Shown here: one piece after another, positions 1 to 7,254 of the stretch
Position numbering within the stretch: position 1 is the stretch's first letter
How the letters are laid out: the number at the start of each line of letters is the position of its first letter
DNA from: Planctomycetia bacterium
GTDB taxonomy: Bacteria > Planctomycetota > Planctomycetia > Pirellulales > UBA1268
Assembly (NCBI GenBank): GCA_009926295.1
Contig: RFPF01000022.1
Coordinates: 1-20,864, forward strand
DNA: 20,864 nt
Reading direction: 5' to 3'
The notes under the pieces: generated by a model
What the model was told of the DNA's origin: nothing
Database searches by the model: none
Seen by the model: the letters and a program-made list of their open reading frames with translations, nothing else
Position numbers and translations under genes: made by a program

Positions 1-1098
1 GTCCGCCTGCGCGATGTTGCCCACGCCCACCACGCGGTATCCGATCCACAGGCTCCAATGCCGCGTCACGTCCCATGCCACCGAGGTGTCGACCGAGCCT
101 AGCCAGGAGAAGACGCCGAGCGTCGCTTGGGTGGCCACCGGGCTTCCCCCGGCGAAGTTGGCGAACGTGCCGCCGGCGGTGGCGAGCGTCGAAGTGTTCG
201 TGATCGAGTTTCCCGCCAGCAGGAATTTCGGCACGATGTTGAGCCTCATCCGCGGGGCGAACCGCCAGTCGAACTTCGCCCCCATCTGGCCGCCGAAAAG
301 ATTGTTGTTGGTGGCTGCGGAGAACTGCAGTGGGCTGCCGGCCAGGGACGAGGACGTGGATGCCGTGAGCACGTCCTCGAGTTCGAAGAACCGGAACCCG
401 GCCAGCCACATCAGGCTCACCGCGCGCGTGGGCGTGGCGGGATCGGGGGAGAGGAACTCGGGCCGGTCGCCGAGTGCGTAGAGATAATTGATCTCGACGT
501 CGTTCACGAGGTCGGCCCGCGACACCTGCTGGCTCGTCGCGTTCTGCAGGAAGTCGTTCGCCGGCACGCCCGAGACCGTCGCGCCGCCCGCCTGCGGAAT
601 CGCGGTGATGCCCGGCGTCGCGACGCCGGCCTGCGCGTCGAGCCCGAAGACGCCCCAATAGATGAACTCCAGGCCGTGATGCTGCCGGCCTCCGAACCAG
701 CGGCCGAGTTGGAGATCCACGCCCCCGGGCCAGGACAGCCCGCCGGTGGTGGTGGTGAGCTGCGTGCCGCCGGCGGGCTGCATCGTCGCCGTGCCGGCCG
801 GCAGGGTGCGGGTCATCACGAGTCCGCTCGCGCCGGCGAACCAGCGCGGCCAGTCGGGCAGCCGGTCGGCCGCGTTGAAGGGCGTGAACCCGGAAAAGCC
901 GTCGGGCGCCGCGGGATCGGGGATGTACATCGGCGGCGGATCGGCGACCGGCGGCAGGGCCGCCGGTGGAGCCGGGAGCGGATCGGCGACGGGAGTCTGG
1001 GCGGGCGTGATCCCCGGGCCCAGCGCACCGAGCGCGAGCGCAGTCAAGAGCCATGGCGGGCGGGCGGCGAACGGTCTGCGGACGGTCGAACGAGGCAT
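1..1098 (-). CDS. BBP7-family outer-membrane beta-barrel protein, 3' end outside the window
   Basis: I translated this by hand: the frame is open from an ATG at 1098 to the left edge (366 codons, no stop). The N-terminus (MPRSTVRRPF, then a hydrophobic stretch ending in ITPAQ at about residues 30-34) looks like a cleavable export signal. A short Pro-rich linker rich in PPA/DPPP follows, then alternating aromatic/hydrophobic strands typical of a barrel (VDLQLGRWFGGRQHHGLEFI, MWLAGFRFFELEDVL, FDWRFAPRMRLNIVPKF, and at the edge LWIGYRVVGVGNIAQAD). This pattern matches the planctomycete BBP7 putative beta-barrel porin family; the near-terminal GYRV.G..NIA motif suggests that little of the protein is missing. 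It is divergent from folC with 129 bp between starts. Substrate or pore function cannot be inferred. I am sure of the reading frame and fairly sure of the family. Confidence 0.82.
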   Translation of the reverse strand, partial: MPRSTVRRPFAARPPWLLTALALGALGPGITPAQTPVADPLPAPPAALPPVADPPPMYIPDPAAPDGFSGFTPFNAADRLPDWPRWFAGASGLVMTRTLPAGTATMQPAGGTQLTTTTGGLSWPGGVDLQLGRWFGGRQHHGLEFIYWGVFGLDAQAGVATPGITAIPQAGGATVSGVPANDFLQNATSQQVSRADLVNDVEINYLYALGDRPEFLSPDPATPTRAVSLMWLAGFRFFELEDVLTASTSSSLAGSPLQFSAATNNNLFGGQMGAKFDWRFAPRMRLNIVPKFLLAGNSITNTSTLATAGGTFANFAGGSPVATQATLGVFSWLGSVDTSVAWDVTRHWSLWIGYRVVGVGNIAQAD

Positions 1099-1227
1099 GG
1101 CAGATCCGCGGCGGGAGAGGTGGCCGCGGGAAGGTCTGGAATCGGGAAGGGGGGGTCAAGGCCGCTTTCGCTCCGCGGCTGGATACACTGAGGGCTCGGT
1201 CCAGGCGGCCCCGGAAAACTGAGCAGG

Positions 1228-2616
1228 ATGACCGCGAAGCGGGAAGACCGTGCCCGCCCCTCGCGAGCCGAAGCCCTCGCGTGGCTCGACCTCCGGCTCA
1301 ACTACGAGCGGCAGTCCCCCTCACCGGGCACTTTCGGCCTCGGCCGCATGCGTCGGCTCCTGGCGGCGGTCGGGTCGCCCCACGATTTCGTCCCCGTGGT
1401 GCACGTCGCGGGCACGAAGGGAAAGGGCTCGACGGCGGCCATGATCGCCGCGGCGTTGGGGGCCGGCGGCTACCGCGTCGGTCGCTACCTTTCGCCGCAC
1501 GTCCACGCGATCGAGGAGCGGATCGGCGTGGACGGCCGGCCGATCGACGGGAGATCGCTGACGGCTGCCTTCGCCGTCGTCATGCCCGCCGTCGAGGCCC
1601 TCGACCGCATCGCCTCGCGGCGGGGATGCCGCGGCCCGACCTGGTTCGAGGTGCTCACCGCCGTGGCCCTCGTGCACTTCGCCCGGGTGCGGGTCGACGT
1701 CGCGGTCATGGAAACGGGCCTCGGCGGCCGGCTCGACGCCACGAACGTCACCCGCCCGGTGCTCTCCGTGATCACGAGCATCAGCCTCGACCACATGGCC
1801 CTCCTCGGCGGCACGATCGGGAAGATCGCCGCCGAGAAGGCGGGCATCATCAAGCGCGGGGTGCCGGTCGTGAGCGGAGCAGTGCATCCCTCCGCACGCC
1901 GTGTGATCCGCACGTTCGCCGCGCGGCGGCGGGCACCGCTCCTGGAACTCGGCCACGACTTCACGGCTGCCGTCGCGCCGGCGGAGCGGCCCGTTCCCGG
2001 TGATCCGCTCGGTGCCACGACCGTGCGGATCCGGCTGCCCGCCGGGCTCGGCCGGGAGGACGGGGGCGACCCGGTCTATCGCATCGGCATGCCCGGGCGG
2101 CACCAGGCCGATAACGCGGCGCTGGCGGTCGTGGCGACGCTGCGACTCCGCGCGCTCGGCTACGCGGTGCCGGAGCGCGGCTTGGCGAAGGCGCTGCGTC
2201 GCACGTCCCTGCCCGCGCGGATCGAAGTCGTCGGGACCCGACCGCTCGTGGTGGTCGACGCGGCCCACAACGTCGCTTCGATGCGGGCGCTCGTCGACAC
2301 GCTCTCGGCCCTGCTGGATCGACTGCGGCCAAGAGTGCTCGTTTTCGCCGCGAGCGCCGACAAGCAGATCGAGCGGATGCTCCGCGTCGCCGCAGGCCGA
2401 TTCGACCACGTGGTGGTCACGCGGTATGCGACGAATCCGCGGGCCGCGTCGGTGGATCGCCTGGCACGCGCGTGTCGGGCGGCCGGACTGCCCGATGCCG
2501 AGGCCGCCGACTCACCCGATGCGGCCGTCGCCCGGGCCCGCCGGCTCGCCGGAACGCGGGGTGTCGTCTGCATCGCCGGGAGTTTCTTTCTCGCCGCCGA
2601 AGCCGGCCTCGCCTGA
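1228..2616 (+). CDS. folC: Bifunctional folylpolyglutamate synthase / dihydrofolate synthase
   Basis: This 462-aa Mur-ligase-family enzyme adds glutamate to dihydropteroate and to folates in the cytoplasm, using ATP. Visible motifs: the N-terminal LNYERQ region, the ATP-binding P-loop GTKGKGS at residues 62-68, SPHVHAIEERI near 89-99, METGLGGRLDATN at 161-173, and the family signature around SLDHMALLGG and EKAGIIK at 186-209. A C-terminal domain carries VVVDAAHN, the usual substrate-binding segment of FolC. Length is normal for the family. The ATG at 1228 is the first start that keeps the whole N-terminal domain; the Shine-Dalgarno is weak (AGG directly before it). A TACACT at 1184-1189 could be a -10 box. 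Its 3' end overlaps the end of the convergent S41 protease gene by 105 bp. Confidence 0.95.
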   Translation: MTAKREDRARPSRAEALAWLDLRLNYERQSPSPGTFGLGRMRRLLAAVGSPHDFVPVVHVAGTKGKGSTAAMIAAALGAGGYRVGRYLSPHVHAIEERIGVDGRPIDGRSLTAAFAVVMPAVEALDRIASRRGCRGPTWFEVLTAVALVHFARVRVDVAVMETGLGGRLDATNVTRPVLSVITSISLDHMALLGGTIGKIAAEKAGIIKRGVPVVSGAVHPSARRVIRTFAARRRAPLLELGHDFTAAVAPAERPVPGDPLGATTVRIRLPAGLGREDGGDPVYRIGMPGRHQADNAALAVVATLRLRALGYAVPERGLAKALRRTSLPARIEVVGTRPLVVVDAAHNVASMRALVDTLSALLDRLRPRVLVFAASADKQIERMLRVAAGRFDHVVVTRYATNPRAASVDRLARACRAAGLPDAEAADSPDAAVARARRLAGTRGVVCIAGSFFLAAEAGLA

Positions 2617-3912
2617 GTTCACCGCCTCGAGCCCCCTGGCGAGCACCGGGTCGACGTACCGCGGCAATGCGGCGGCCGATTCGGCCGCCTCCGCACTGCC
2701 GGAAGGAGGCGGCACGTCGCGGCGGCGGCGCCAGGCCGCCAGCGCCTCCCGCACCTGCGCGGTGACGTCGATCTCCCAACCGGCGTCGGGATCCACGCCC
2801 CACGGACCATCCGGTCGCCGCTGGATCGCTCCCGCGTTGGGACGCAGATACTCCGCGGTCGTGAGCTTGAGGATTCGGCGGCCATCGGAGAGCGGAATGA
2901 TCGACTGAACCGTCCCCTTCCCGAACGTGCGGCTCCCGACGATCACGGCCCGGCCGTGGTCCTGCAGGCAGGCGGCCACGATTTCCGCGGCGCTCGCCGT
3001 GAGGCCATCGACGAGCACGGCGAGCGGCACTCCCTCGAGCGCGGCGCCGGGGGCCGCCCGCCGGGCTTCCAGGTCTTCGTCGGCGCCCGGGCCACGGCGC
3101 CGCATCGACACGATCGTGCCGTCCGCGACGAAGCGGTCGCAGACCTCCACCGCGGCCGCGAGAAGCCCGCCGGGATTGGCCCGCAGGTCGAGGATCAACC
3201 CGCGCGGCGAGGCCGCCGCGATCGTCGCGAGAGCGGCATCCATCTCCTCCGGAGTGCGGTCCCCGAAGCCGGTGATCCGCAGGATGGCGACGCCCTCCTC
3301 CCCCTCCACGAACCAGTCCCATGATCCGTCGGGCAGCCGCCTGTCTCCGACCACGCTCTCCGTCTTCACCGCCTCGCGCACGAGCGCGAGATCGCGAACT
3401 CCATCCGCCATGACACCGTCGATGCCGTCTCCGTCGACGCGGCTGCGGAGGGTGAGGACGACGGTCGCGCCGACCGCACCCCGCATGATCGCCACCGCGT
3501 CCCGCACCGACATGCCGCGGACATCGACCCCGTCCACGGCCACGATCACGTCGCCCGCGGAGACGCCCGCCCGCCACGCCGGCCCGCCGACGACGGGTGC
3601 GTGCACGGTGATGCCCTCGGTGCCGGCCATGAGCTCGAGCCCCACGCCGCCGAAGGTCTGATCGAGCGCCGCCTCGAGGTCGCGCCGGGCGGCGCCGTCG
3701 AGGACGGCGGAGTGCTCGTCGAGCTGCGACACGATGCCGTCGATCGCGGCGGCGGTGAGCTCCTCGGGGTCGACTCGGTCGAGCGCGAAGCGGTCGACCG
3801 CATCCAGAACCTCGCCCACGCGGTGCGCCTCTCGGGCACGGTCTCGCGCGACGCAGGCGACGAGCGACAACGCCGTGATCAGCGACAACAGCAGCAGATT
3901 GCGCTTCGGCAT
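2512..3912 (-). CDS. S41-family C-terminal processing peptidase, probable lipoprotein
   Basis: A 466-aa carboxyl-terminal protease of the CtpA/Tsp type, which cleaves exported proteins near their C-termini. Order: signal sequence 1-20 ending in a lipobox-like LVAC (17-20), suggesting a lipid-anchored periplasmic enzyme; an N-terminal helical segment (about 30-80); a PDZ domain (about 88-160, with GGVGLEL and the GVSAGDVIVAVDG core at 117-129); then the S41 core with DLRANPGG at 242-249, catalytic Ser307 in LTASAAEI and catalytic Lys332 in TFGKGTVQ. The last ~60 residues (from about 400) are Pro/Gly/Glu-rich and probably disordered; this tail is the part overlapping folC. I chose the ATG at 3912 because it begins a proper signal peptide; the frame continues upstream but that extension looks like noise. 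No clear Shine-Dalgarno is visible. Confidence 0.9.
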   Translation of the reverse strand: MPKRNLLLLSLITALSLVACVARDRAREAHRVGEVLDAVDRFALDRVDPEELTAAAIDGIVSQLDEHSAVLDGAARRDLEAALDQTFGGVGLELMAGTEGITVHAPVVGGPAWRAGVSAGDVIVAVDGVDVRGMSVRDAVAIMRGAVGATVVLTLRSRVDGDGIDGVMADGVRDLALVREAVKTESVVGDRRLPDGSWDWFVEGEEGVAILRITGFGDRTPEEMDAALATIAAASPRGLILDLRANPGGLLAAAVEVCDRFVADGTIVSMRRRGPGADEDLEARRAAPGAALEGVPLAVLVDGLTASAAEIVAACLQDHGRAVIVGSRTFGKGTVQSIIPLSDGRRILKLTTAEYLRPNAGAIQRRPDGPWGVDPDAGWEIDVTAQVREALAAWRRRRDVPPPSGSAEAAESAAALPRYVDPVLARGLEAVNSGEAGFGGEKETPGDADDTPRSGEPAGPGDGRIG

Positions 3913-4214
3913 GAACGGTTGCGGGCGGATGGACGGGACGGCGGCCCGGGGTCCGGATCGCCACCGCATACCCCCACGGTCGGGCCCGGCGCCGAAACCG
4001 TCAAGACCCAACGCGGATGCGGGCCGCCCCCGCCTGCCGCCGAACGCCGCCGCTCCATGCCGAGGTGCCGAAAAAGCGGGGGTTTCGCGGCCTGCAAGCG
4101 GTCTGGCTTCGGGGGCCGGGGGTTGCCTACCATCCCCGGCCACGCCGTCGTCGCAGGCCACCCATGGCAACCCGGTCGAAGACTTCCCACCGCCGCGAAC
4201 GAGAGTCAGATTCG
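3913..4214. other. 302-bp divergent intergenic region
   Basis: This gap lies between the starts of the S41 protease and the LysM protein, so it should carry both promoters. I see no convincing -35/-10 pair. A 7-bp inverted repeat (GCCGGGG at 4115-4121, CCCCGGC at 4134-4140) with a 12-nt loop is present but has no T-tract. An in-frame ATG at 4164 could extend the LysM protein by 17 residues. I find no RNA gene here. Confidence 0.5.
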
Positions 4215-5306
4215 ATGGAGGCCCTCAAGCCGCTGCTTGTCCTCGGGCTGCTCGGGACGATTCTCTACGGTGCGTTTTCCGTGGTGCAGCGCGGCCCGGG
4301 CGCCGCAGGCCCCACGTGGCAGCCACCCGGATCGACCGTCGCGGCCACCACCGATGCGCCCGCGTTTCAGCCGCCGGCGGTCGACCTCTCGACTCCGCCC
4401 GTGCCCGCCCCACCGCCGCGCGTGTCCGCGCCGTCCGTTCAGACGCCGGTCGCCGAAACGTCGCTCGACCAGCCCCCGACCTATCTCACAGCCCAGGCCG
4501 CGCCGCCACCCGTCGTGGCGCCGCCCGTCGATCCGTCGCCGGCACCACCCGTGGCATCTCCGCCGGTGGCATCTCCCGCAGCTGGTCACGCCGCGGCCGC
4601 GGCGTTTGCATCCGACTGGGCCGACGCACACGACAAGCTGGCGGCGGGCCGGTACGCCGAGGCGCTCGCCGTGCTCTCCGTCTGGTACGACGACACGTCG
4701 CTGGGTCTCGAGGAGAGCCAGCGGCTGGAAGACCTGCTGGCTCAGCTCGCCGGAACCGTGATCTACGCCACGGAGGATCATCTCATGCCGCCCCACGTGG
4801 TGGCCGCTGGCGAGACGCTCCAGTCGATCTCGGCGCCGCTCGGCGTGCCGTGGCAGTTGCTCGCGAAGATCAACGGCGTCGACGACCCGGCCAGGCTCGT
4901 CCCGGGAGAACAGCTGAAGGTGCTGCGGGGGCCGTTCGACGCGGTGGTGAGCGTGTCACGCGGACGACTCAGCCTCCAGGTCGGCGGCAACTACGCGGGA
5001 AGTTTCCCCGTCGTCGTGGGCAGGCAGGTTCAGGACCGCGTCGGAGCGTCGCTGGCCGTCGTCGACGTGCGCCGCGGGGGGACGTCGGGAACCGCCGGAC
5101 CGAACGGCCCCGCCGCCCAGGTGGCTTATCTCGCCACCGCCGGCAAGGCGGTCGTGCTCGGCGACGGACTGTCGATCGAGGGCGTCGAGGATCCAAGCCT
5201 GATCGCCGACAAGGCGCCCAGCACGAGCCTCGTGGTCGCGGCGGGCGACCTCGATGAGATCGTCGACATCCTCGGGCCCGGCTCGCACGTCCTCGTGCGG
5301 AAGTAG
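4215..5306 (+). CDS. Membrane-anchored LysM protein with degenerate L,D-transpeptidase-like C-terminus
   Basis: A 363-aa protein. Residues 5-24 form a single N-terminal membrane anchor (PLLVLGLLGTILYGAFSVVQ); residues ~28-125 are a Pro/Ala/Val-rich linker; 130-190 are helical; a LysM peptidoglycan-binding domain spans ~193-237 (HVVAAGETLQSI, LLAKINGVDD, LVPGEQLKVL). The rest (240-363) has the outline of a YkuD L,D-transpeptidase domain: the FDAVVSVSRGRLSLQVGG opening, the SFPVVVGRQ strand, and the closing DLDEIVDILGPGSHVLVRK. Where YkuD enzymes carry the His and S-x-GC active site, this protein reads STSLVVAAGD, with no Cys anywhere in the domain. I infer a non-catalytic wall-binding protein. 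The ATG at 4215 was chosen because the membrane anchor starts immediately after it; 4164 is the alternative. The Shine-Dalgarno is weak. Confidence 0.8.
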   Translation: MEALKPLLVLGLLGTILYGAFSVVQRGPGAAGPTWQPPGSTVAATTDAPAFQPPAVDLSTPPVPAPPPRVSAPSVQTPVAETSLDQPPTYLTAQAAPPPVVAPPVDPSPAPPVASPPVASPAAGHAAAAAFASDWADAHDKLAAGRYAEALAVLSVWYDDTSLGLEESQRLEDLLAQLAGTVIYATEDHLMPPHVVAAGETLQSISAPLGVPWQLLAKINGVDDPARLVPGEQLKVLRGPFDAVVSVSRGRLSLQVGGNYAGSFPVVVGRQVQDRVGASLAVVDVRRGGTSGTAGPNGPAAQVAYLATAGKAVVLGDGLSIEGVEDPSLIADKAPSTSLVVAAGDLDEIVDILGPGSHVLVRK

Positions 5307-5426
5307 GAACCGGGTCCACGCGAAGTGTCCCGCGGCGGCACGCTGCGTTTCGCGGTGGTCCCCCGCCTCCCGCCCATTCCTTGCCGTCCGCAGACCGTGC
5401 CCCCTACCGTTGCCGGCCCCGGGCGG

Positions 5427-5448
5427 ACCGGCCTGCGTCAGGTCCGGT
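5427..5448 (+). other. Stem-loop upstream of the Cys-rich gene
   Basis: ACCGGCCTG (5427-5435) pairs with CAGG-T-CCGGT (5439-5448) across a CGT triloop with one bulged T. The stem can extend by CGG/TCG on the outside, including one G-T wobble. It sits 41 nt before the ATG at 5490 and 120 nt after the LysM stop. There is no T-tract, so it may be a 5' leader structure rather than a terminator. Confidence 0.4.
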
Positions 5449-5489
5449 TCGTATGCATCCCCCCGGGGCTCACGTGAGGGTTTGTGAAC

Positions 5490-5813
5490 ATGATTGGCAA
5501 GACTTTCGCTCGTTTGCTCGGTGCACTCGTGTGCCTGACCGTCGTGGCCGCCGGCTGGGATGCCGAGGCGGGGCACAGGCGGCACCGCCACTGCTGCGCT
5601 CCGGCCTGTTGCACGCCGGTGTGCGAGACGGTCTGTGCGCCGTCGTGCTGCACGCCGGTCGTGTCGTGCTGCGATCCGGTCTCCTACACCGTGGTTCGTG
5701 AGACGCTGATCGCGCCGGCTCCCTGCTGCGCGGCGGCCGACGCGCCGCGGGACGAGGCCGTGGCCGAGGCGCCGAGGACGGTGGCCGAGAAGTTGGTGTC
5801 GGTCAAGCGCTGA
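5490..5813 (+). CDS. Small exported Cys-rich protein of unknown function
   Basis: A 107-aa protein with a clear signal peptide (MIGKTFARLLGALVCLTVVAAGWDAEA, cleavage probably after DAEA) and a mature part packed with cysteines: five CC pairs plus two single Cys (12 in all) between about residues 35 and 80, in a CCAPACCTPV / CAPSCCTPV near-repeat. The last ~30 residues are charged and Ala-rich (EAVAEAPRTVAEKLVSVKR) without Cys. The ATG at 5490 is preferred over the GTG at 5484 because GAGGG at 5476-5480 lies 9 nt upstream of it. Small CC-rich exported proteins of this style are common in planctomycetes, but none that I recognise has a known role; disulfide cross-linking in the envelope or metal binding are both guesses. 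It is followed by a strong hairpin terminator. Confidence 0.72.
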   Translation: MIGKTFARLLGALVCLTVVAAGWDAEAGHRRHRHCCAPACCTPVCETVCAPSCCTPVVSCCDPVSYTVVRETLIAPAPCCAAADAPRDEAVAEAPRTVAEKLVSVKR

Positions 5814-5838
5814 GCGGCGTCGATTCGGTGAAAACGTG

Positions 5839-5872
5839 GCGGGCCCGCGGTGGACTTGCACCGCGGGCCCGC
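5839..5872. terminator. Bidirectional hairpin terminator
   Basis: A perfect 14-bp inverted repeat: GCGGGCCCGCGGTG (5839-5852) and CACCGCGGGCCCGC (5859-5872) with a 6-nt loop. It lies between the ends of the convergent Cys-rich gene (+) and MscS gene (-). On the minus strand it is followed shortly by TTTT (complement of 5831-5834); on the plus strand only TT follows. The placement and stem strength make a shared terminator very likely. Confidence 0.8.
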
Positions 5873-5958
5873 TTGATTCGCGACCCCTTTCCGCCCGGGG
5901 AGTCGCCCATGGAGGGGCCGGCAGACTTCGTGCACGGCCCGGCTGTGATTCCGCCCGA

Positions 5959-6822
5959 CTACCGCACGGCCTCCTGGAGCATCTTGGCGTTGGGCACCGA
6001 GTGCCTCGACACCAGGCCGCCTTCGCGGGTCTCGATCACCGTGGCGACGGGGCCCACTTCGCGAACCGTGCCCTCGAGGGTGCCGACGGTCACCGTGTCG
6101 CCGGCCTGGAGCCGCTGCCGCACGTAGTAGCCGGAGAGGATGCCGCTCATCACGTCGCGGCCGCCGAGCCCGAAGGCGAGGGCGAAGCCGGCCGACAGGC
6201 CCGCCGACGCGATCAGGATCAGCTTCTCGAGCAGGGCGAACTGGATGCCGAGCTGGTTGAAGGCCGCGATGAAGGTGAGGATCGAGAGCACCCAGTAGCA
6301 GCCACCGGCCAGGTACTCGGCGTACGACAGCCCCACGCGGTCGGCGCTCGTCGCCACCACGCCGCGGAGGAACGTCGCCGCCAGGAGGCCGATCACCACC
6401 ACCACGGTCGCCACGAGCAGCCGCGGGATGTAGTTCACCACCTCGCCCATCGCGTTCGAGATGCTGTCGAGGCCGAGGATGTTGAACGCCGCCATCGTGA
6501 ACACGCACATCAGGAGCCAGAACACGATGCCGCCGACGATCGTCGGAAGCGGCCGGCGGATGCCGACGTCGTTCATGCTCTTGGCGAGACCGCTCTTCTC
6601 GGCGGCCGTCTGCAGGCCGATCTTCTCGCTCACCACCGCGATCACGCTGCCCACCCAGCGGGCCACGACGTAGCCCACCACCAGCACCACCGCCATCGCC
6701 ACGACCTTCGGCGCGAGCAGGATCACCTGGCTCCATGCCTGGGTGAAGCTGTCGACGAGCGCCTGCTTCGAAACGTTGACGGTGTCCGCCGCCGTCTGCC
6801 CGACCTTCGTGAAATCGTTCAT
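5959..6822 (-). CDS. MscS-type mechanosensitive ion channel family protein
   Basis: A 287-aa integral membrane protein. Hydrophobic segments lie at about 33-56, 95-118, 131-153, 172-195 and 198-220; the first two resemble the conserved TM-helix repeats found at the N-terminus of some bacterial MscS-like channels. The last membrane segment (SAGLSAGFALAFGLGGRDVMSGILSGYYV, split here across 207-234) is the Gly/Ala-rich pore helix, followed by the MscS beta domain (RLQAGDTVTVGTLEGTVREVG, VIETREGGLVSRHSVPN). The protein stops soon after that domain, so it lacks the large C-terminal cage of E. coli MscS. Expected role: release of solutes on hypo-osmotic shock. The start at 6822 is set by GAGGAG at 6828-6833, 5 nt upstream; the frame is open 20 codons further but without such a site. 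It is downstream of the ECF sigma pair with a 156-bp gap. Confidence 0.88.
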   Translation of the reverse strand: MNDFTKVGQTAADTVNVSKQALVDSFTQAWSQVILLAPKVVAMAVVLVVGYVVARWVGSVIAVVSEKIGLQTAAEKSGLAKSMNDVGIRRPLPTIVGGIVFWLLMCVFTMAAFNILGLDSISNAMGEVVNYIPRLLVATVVVVIGLLAATFLRGVVATSADRVGLSYAEYLAGGCYWVLSILTFIAAFNQLGIQFALLEKLILIASAGLSAGFALAFGLGGRDVMSGILSGYYVRQRLQAGDTVTVGTLEGTVREVGPVATVIETREGGLVSRHSVPNAKMLQEAVR

Positions 6823-6827
6823 TGAAT

Positions 6828-6833
6828 CTCCTC
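6828..6833 (-). promoter_or_regulatory. Shine-Dalgarno site of the MscS gene
   Basis: On the minus strand this reads GAGGAG, 5 nt before the ATG at 6822. It decides the start in favour of a 287-aa product. Confidence 0.75.
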
Positions 6834-6978
6834 GTGAAACCCTTCCTTGGACTTCCGAACACGTCCGCTGCGCCGGCGCCATGCCGGCGAGTGTGTTGTC
6901 AGCGACGGCCCTCTCGGCCGCCAGGAGATGAGTTGCCGCCGGCCGACACCGCGCAACAAAGAAATTTTTTCCCGGCTT

Positions 6979-7254
6979 TCAGGGCCTCGGGCCCCGGCCG
7001 GGCCAGGTGCCGGTGAGCGTGTAGCGGACCGCCGCCCCCAGGGCTTCGACGAAGTGGATCACAGCCCACGCGGTCGCGCCGAACGCGAACTGCAGGACGT
7101 GCAGGGCGAGCAGCCGCGGATGGAGCTTCCGCCGCACCCCAGCCGTGAAGGTTTGCGCAGTCGGCACGGGCGGAACCTCGACCCGGGCCAGTCGTTCGAG
7201 CGGATCGGCGGGATGCGGCACGGTGGAGTCCTCGGCGGGGTCTGGGAGTGTCAT
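6979..7254 (-). CDS. Small membrane protein coupled to an ECF sigma factor
   Basis: A 91-aa protein. Its ATG overlaps the stop of the sigma-factor gene in an ATGA (7251-7254), so the two are almost certainly translationally coupled. Residues 1-35 are acidic and Pro-rich (PDPAEDS, EVPPVP), 36-47 are basic (TAGVRRKLHPR), and 48-81 form a hydrophobic hairpin or single membrane segment (LLALHVLQFAFGATAWAV, then ALGAAVRYTLTG). I recognise the general arrangement as one seen behind ECF sigma genes in planctomycetes. It has none of the usual zinc-binding anti-sigma motif (HxxxCxxC), so an anti-sigma role is inferred from position alone. Confidence 0.75.
   Translation of the reverse strand: MTLPDPAEDSTVPHPADPLERLARVEVPPVPTAQTFTAGVRRKLHPRLLALHVLQFAFGATAWAVIHFVEALGAAVRYTLTGTWPGRGPRP

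Noticed and set aside
127..1191. Plus-strand open frames in the first 1.2 kb
   Set aside because: They are Arg/Gly/Ala-rich shadows of the minus-strand barrel protein, which has coherent beta-strand composition and a signal peptide.
4115..4140. GCCGGGG/CCCCGGC inverted repeat as an RNA gene or riboswitch
   Set aside because: A 7-bp stem with a 12-nt loop in very GC-rich DNA is expected by chance; no tRNA-like or known riboswitch pattern surrounds it.
5484..5489. GTG start for the Cys-rich gene
   Set aside because: The GAGGG Shine-Dalgarno lies only 3 nt from it but 9 nt from the ATG at 5490.
6961..6978. AAATTTTTT tract as a rho-independent terminator
   Set aside because: The run of T is on the plus strand, where no gene ends; the only possible preceding stem is 5 bp with a long loop. 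On the minus strand it reads as A-rich, more like promoter DNA than a terminator.
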